The notes below the pieces were generated by a model. It saw nothing but the letters and a program-made list of their open reading frames with translations. It did no database searches and had not been told where the DNA came from. From an uncultured Subdoligranulum sp. (GTDB lineage: Bacteria > Bacillota > Clostridia > Christensenellales > CAG-314), in contig URVX01000052.1 in the NCBI GenBank assembly GCA_900551395.1, positions 1 through 7,501 on the forward strand: a stretch of 7,501 nucleotides of DNA, given 5' to 3'. Positions 6,054 to 7,501 of the stretch are shown here, one piece after another. The first letter of the stretch is position 1. The number at the start of each line of letters is the position of its first letter. The translations under genes and the position numbers were made by a program.

Positions 6054-7178
6054 ATGGCAGAAACTTTCAGAGCCGTCACGTTGGACGCCGACAAATGCAA
6101 GGGCTGCATAAATTGTATGCGCAAATGCCCCGTGCAGGCGATAAGGGTGCGCAACGGCAAGGCTTCAATCGATTACGACAAGTGCATAAGCTGCGGAAAC
6201 TGTATCAGGTCCTGTCCCAACAGGGCGATTTCCGCGCGTTACGACTCGTATGAAATTTTAAATGCATACAAATATCGCGTGGCGCTTTTGCCCAGCTGCA
6301 TGTACGGTCAGTTTCCCCATATTTACGACGCGAAACTGATACTCAATTCCCTCAAAAACATAGGCTTCGACCACGTGTTCGAGGTGGCGCGCGCTTCGGA
6401 TATACTGTCTCTTTTGAAAAGAGAGCTGTTTATCATGAAGGACTTTCAAGAGGCTCCCGTCATTTCCAACGTGTGTCCCGCCTGCGTGGAGCTGATATGC
6501 TCGAAATACCACTCGCTTGTGGACAATCTGCTGGATTTTCTGCCTCCGCTGGGTGTCGCCGCCAAGCTTGCGCGCGAGGAAGCGCGCTTAAAAAGCGGAT
6601 TGGACGACGACAAAATAGGCGTGTTTTATCTTTCGCCCTGCCCCGCCAAGGTGCAGCAAATCAAAAGCGGGTATTACTCCAACATAAAAGAGCTTTCGGG
6701 CGTTTTGTCTATAGGCGAAACCTGCAAAAAGCTCAACCTCGTTGACGTTGCCGACGTCAGGACGGACGAGGACATCAAGGCGTCCAACATGGGCATAGCC
6801 TGGTCCACCAGCGGCGGCGAGGCGTCCAACATACCCAACACCAAGCAGCTGGCGGTTGACGGCATAGAAAGCGTCGTCAGCGTTCTCAAGGAGCTGGAGG
6901 ACGGAAAGCTCAGGGACATTGATTTCGTGGAGATGCGCGCCTGTCACGCGGGCTGCGTGGGCGGAGTGCTCAACATAACCAACACGTTTGTGGCGAAAAG
7001 CAAAATTCACACCTTGCGCAAAACCGTGCTTTTAAACAAAACAACGAGACGGACAAAGTGGACAAACCGCAGGAGTTTTACAAAAACAACTGGAAATGGG
7101 AAACCAAGGATGTTTTCAAGCTGGACGGAAACGTGCTCAAAGCAATGGAAAAGATGTCCAAAATCGAGACCATTTTGA
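6054..7178 (+). CDS. HydS-like [FeFe]-hydrogenase-family sensor protein, main frame (frameshifted near the 3' end)
   Basis: This frame encodes 374 residues. Residues 1-60 form a two-[4Fe-4S] ferredoxin module: Cys15, 18, 21, 25 and Cys44, 47, 50, 54. Residues about 75-325 match the hydrogenase large-subunit C-terminal (H-cluster) domain. The L1 motif is SNVCPAC (Cys141), L2 is SPCPAKVQQ (Cys196, Lys199), and L3 is EMRACHAGCVGG (Cys297, Cys301). All four H-cluster cysteines remain, but the proton-relay cysteine before Cys141 is Val140, and the L2 Met and Glu are Ser194 and Gln202. Such losses fit sensory HydS (group C) proteins, not catalytic hydrogenases. After about residue 323 the frame reads Lys/Arg/Thr-rich text unlike the family, and stops at 7178. 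The true C-terminus lies in the -1 frame up to 7327; joined at 7037 the protein would be 424 residues. The ribosome binding site is weak. Confidence 0.88.
   Translation: MAETFRAVTLDADKCKGCINCMRKCPVQAIRVRNGKASIDYDKCISCGNCIRSCPNRAISARYDSYEILNAYKYRVALLPSCMYGQFPHIYDAKLILNSLKNIGFDHVFEVARASDILSLLKRELFIMKDFQEAPVISNVCPACVELICSKYHSLVDNLLDFLPPLGVAAKLAREEARLKSGLDDDKIGVFYLSPCPAKVQQIKSGYYSNIKELSGVLSIGETCKKLNLVDVADVRTDEDIKASNMGIAWSTSGGEASNIPNTKQLAVDGIESVVSVLKELEDGKLRDIDFVEMRACHAGCVGGVLNITNTFVAKSKIHTLRKTVLLNKTTRRTKWTNRRSFTKTTGNGKPRMFSSWTETCSKQWKRCPKSRPF
7031..7037 (+). other. Candidate -1 ribosomal slippery site U UUA AAC
   Basis: In the main HydS-like frame the codons are CTT TTA AAC, so the heptamer T TTA AAC is phased exactly as an X XXY YYZ slippery site requires. 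A -1 slip here makes CAA (7037-7039) the next codon and leads directly into the conserved C-terminal domain. I see no upstream Shine-Dalgarno-like stimulator and no strong downstream hairpin. A one-base deletion in the neighbouring T or A runs would look the same. Confidence 0.4.
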
Positions 7179-7327
7179 AAGCGCTTCCCGGACTGGACTG
7201 CGGCGTGTGCGGCTCTCCCACCTGTAGGACGTTTGCCGAAGACATAGTCAACGGCACGGCGGGGGAAAGCAAGTGCGTCGGGAGGATAAATGAAAGTTTC
7301 AGAGCTGGCAAAGACACTCGGCTTTAA
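7037..7327 (+). CDS. C-terminal [4Fe-4S] domain of the HydS-like protein, in the -1 frame
   Basis: This frame is open from 6923 to 7327. From about 7052 it reads as the expected end of the family: EFYKNNWKWETKDVF, then a helix KAMEKMSKIETILKALPG, then LDCGVCGSPTC with C-x2-C-x4-C (Cys383, 386 and 391 in the joined protein) and a fourth cysteine, Cys408. This is the small [4Fe-4S] motif that normally ends these proteins. A GTG at 7058 could start a separate 89-residue product, but it lacks a good ribosome binding site and homologues are single chains. It is therefore best read as part of the gene starting at 6054. Its last 38 bases overlap the following DRTGG gene, whose ribosome binding site it contains. 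Confidence 0.8.
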   Translation, partial: QNNETDKVDKPQEFYKNNWKWETKDVFKLDGNVLKAMEKMSKIETILKALPGLDCGVCGSPTCRTFAEDIVNGTAGESKCVGRINESFRAGKDTRL

Positions 7328-7501
7328 GGTTTTTTCTTCGGGAGAAGACAGAGAAGCGGGAGGAGTTTACATAGGAGATTTGTTGAGCTGGGTTATGGGG
7401 CGCGCGAATGAGGACGACGTGTGGCTTACAATCATGAGCAACTTGAACGTGAGCGCCGTAGCCGAGCTTGCGGACGTGGCCTGCGTTGTGCTTTGCGAGG
7501 G
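7290..7501 (+). CDS. DRTGG-domain protein (second copy), partial at right edge
   Basis: The first 70 codons are visible; the rest lies beyond the window. GGAGG at 7281-7285 is a strong ribosome binding site just before the ATG. The sequence begins MKVSELAKTLGFKVFSSGED, then GGVYIGDLLSWVMGRANEDD, VWLTIMSNLNVSAVAELADV and ACVVLCEG. This is the typical pattern of the small hydrogenase-associated DRTGG proteins (GGYVGDLLS...VAELADVACVVL). It matches the first DRTGG protein at 5261 in layout (an N-terminal helix plus Gly-rich turn, an [SG]D[VL]L[AS] motif, then alternating strands and helices), but identity is low, so this is a divergent pair and not a recent duplication. It overlaps the -1 frame of the preceding gene by 38 bases, implying coupled translation. 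No enzymatic motif is seen in the visible part. Confidence 0.87.
   Translation, partial: MKVSELAKTLGFKVFSSGEDREAGGVYIGDLLSWVMGRANEDDVWLTIMSNLNVSAVAELADVACVVLCE

Noticed and set aside
6588..7010. Minus-strand frame opposite the HydS-like gene
   Set aside because: It lies opposite conserved H-cluster motifs and has no ribosome binding site or recognisable domain.
7058..7327. Separate GTG-started small iron-sulfur gene
   Set aside because: It lacks a ribosome binding site, overlaps the preceding frame by more than 100 bases, and its sequence is the normal C-terminus of the HydS-like family.
1..7501. tRNA, rRNA, CRISPR array or insertion sequence
   Set aside because: No cloverleaf-like segment, regularly spaced repeat array, transposase motif or flanking terminal inverted repeats were seen on reading both strands.

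Overview
The window looks like a chromosomal segment of an anaerobic, hydrogen-metabolising member of the Bacillota, most likely a Clostridia-type organism and possibly an uncultured lineage. The clues are a CIRCE-controlled groES-groEL operon, a ComEB-like dCMP deaminase, consensus sigma-A-type promoters, AGGAG ribosome binding sites, and a hydrogenase-associated regulatory cluster familiar from Clostridia and Thermotogae. I cannot name the genus.

Layout. Bases 1-690, minus strand: the N-terminal two thirds or more of a two-motif retropepsin/pepsin-like aspartyl protease that runs off the left edge and is visibly richer in A+T than its neighbours. Bases 691-901: its candidate promoter and the strong hairpin terminator of groEL. 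Bases 902-2845, minus strand: groEL and groES, preceded by a near-perfect CIRCE operator and a consensus promoter. Bases 3113-3577, plus strand: dCMP deaminase with its own promoter and terminator. Bases 3656-4435, plus strand: a membrane-anchored SPOR-domain protein with an unrecognised C-terminal helical region. Bases 4436-4748: a 313-base gap ending in a consensus promoter.

Bases 4749-7501, plus strand: a tightly packed operon. It encodes a NuoE/HydC-like [2Fe-2S] protein, a DRTGG-domain protein, an RsbW/SpoIIAB-type HATPase, a HydS-like [FeFe]-hydrogenase-family protein and a second DRTGG-domain protein cut by the right edge. From family knowledge, this gene set usually lies next to the structural genes of a bifurcating [FeFe] hydrogenase (hydCBA/hydA), which may lie beyond base 7501. 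The HydS-like protein keeps all four H-cluster cysteines but lacks the usual proton-relay cysteine and other active-site residues, so a sensory role is more likely than bulk H2 turnover. With an ATPase and two DRTGG proteins alongside, the operon reads as a redox- or H2-sensing module.

The most notable oddity is in the HydS-like gene. Its conserved C-terminal [4Fe-4S] domain is in the -1 frame relative to the rest. The switch falls in a window of about 36 bases that contains a correctly phased UUUAAAC slippery heptamer (7031-7037). This may be programmed -1 frameshifting, a real mutation, or a one-base sequencing/assembly error; the sequence alone cannot decide.
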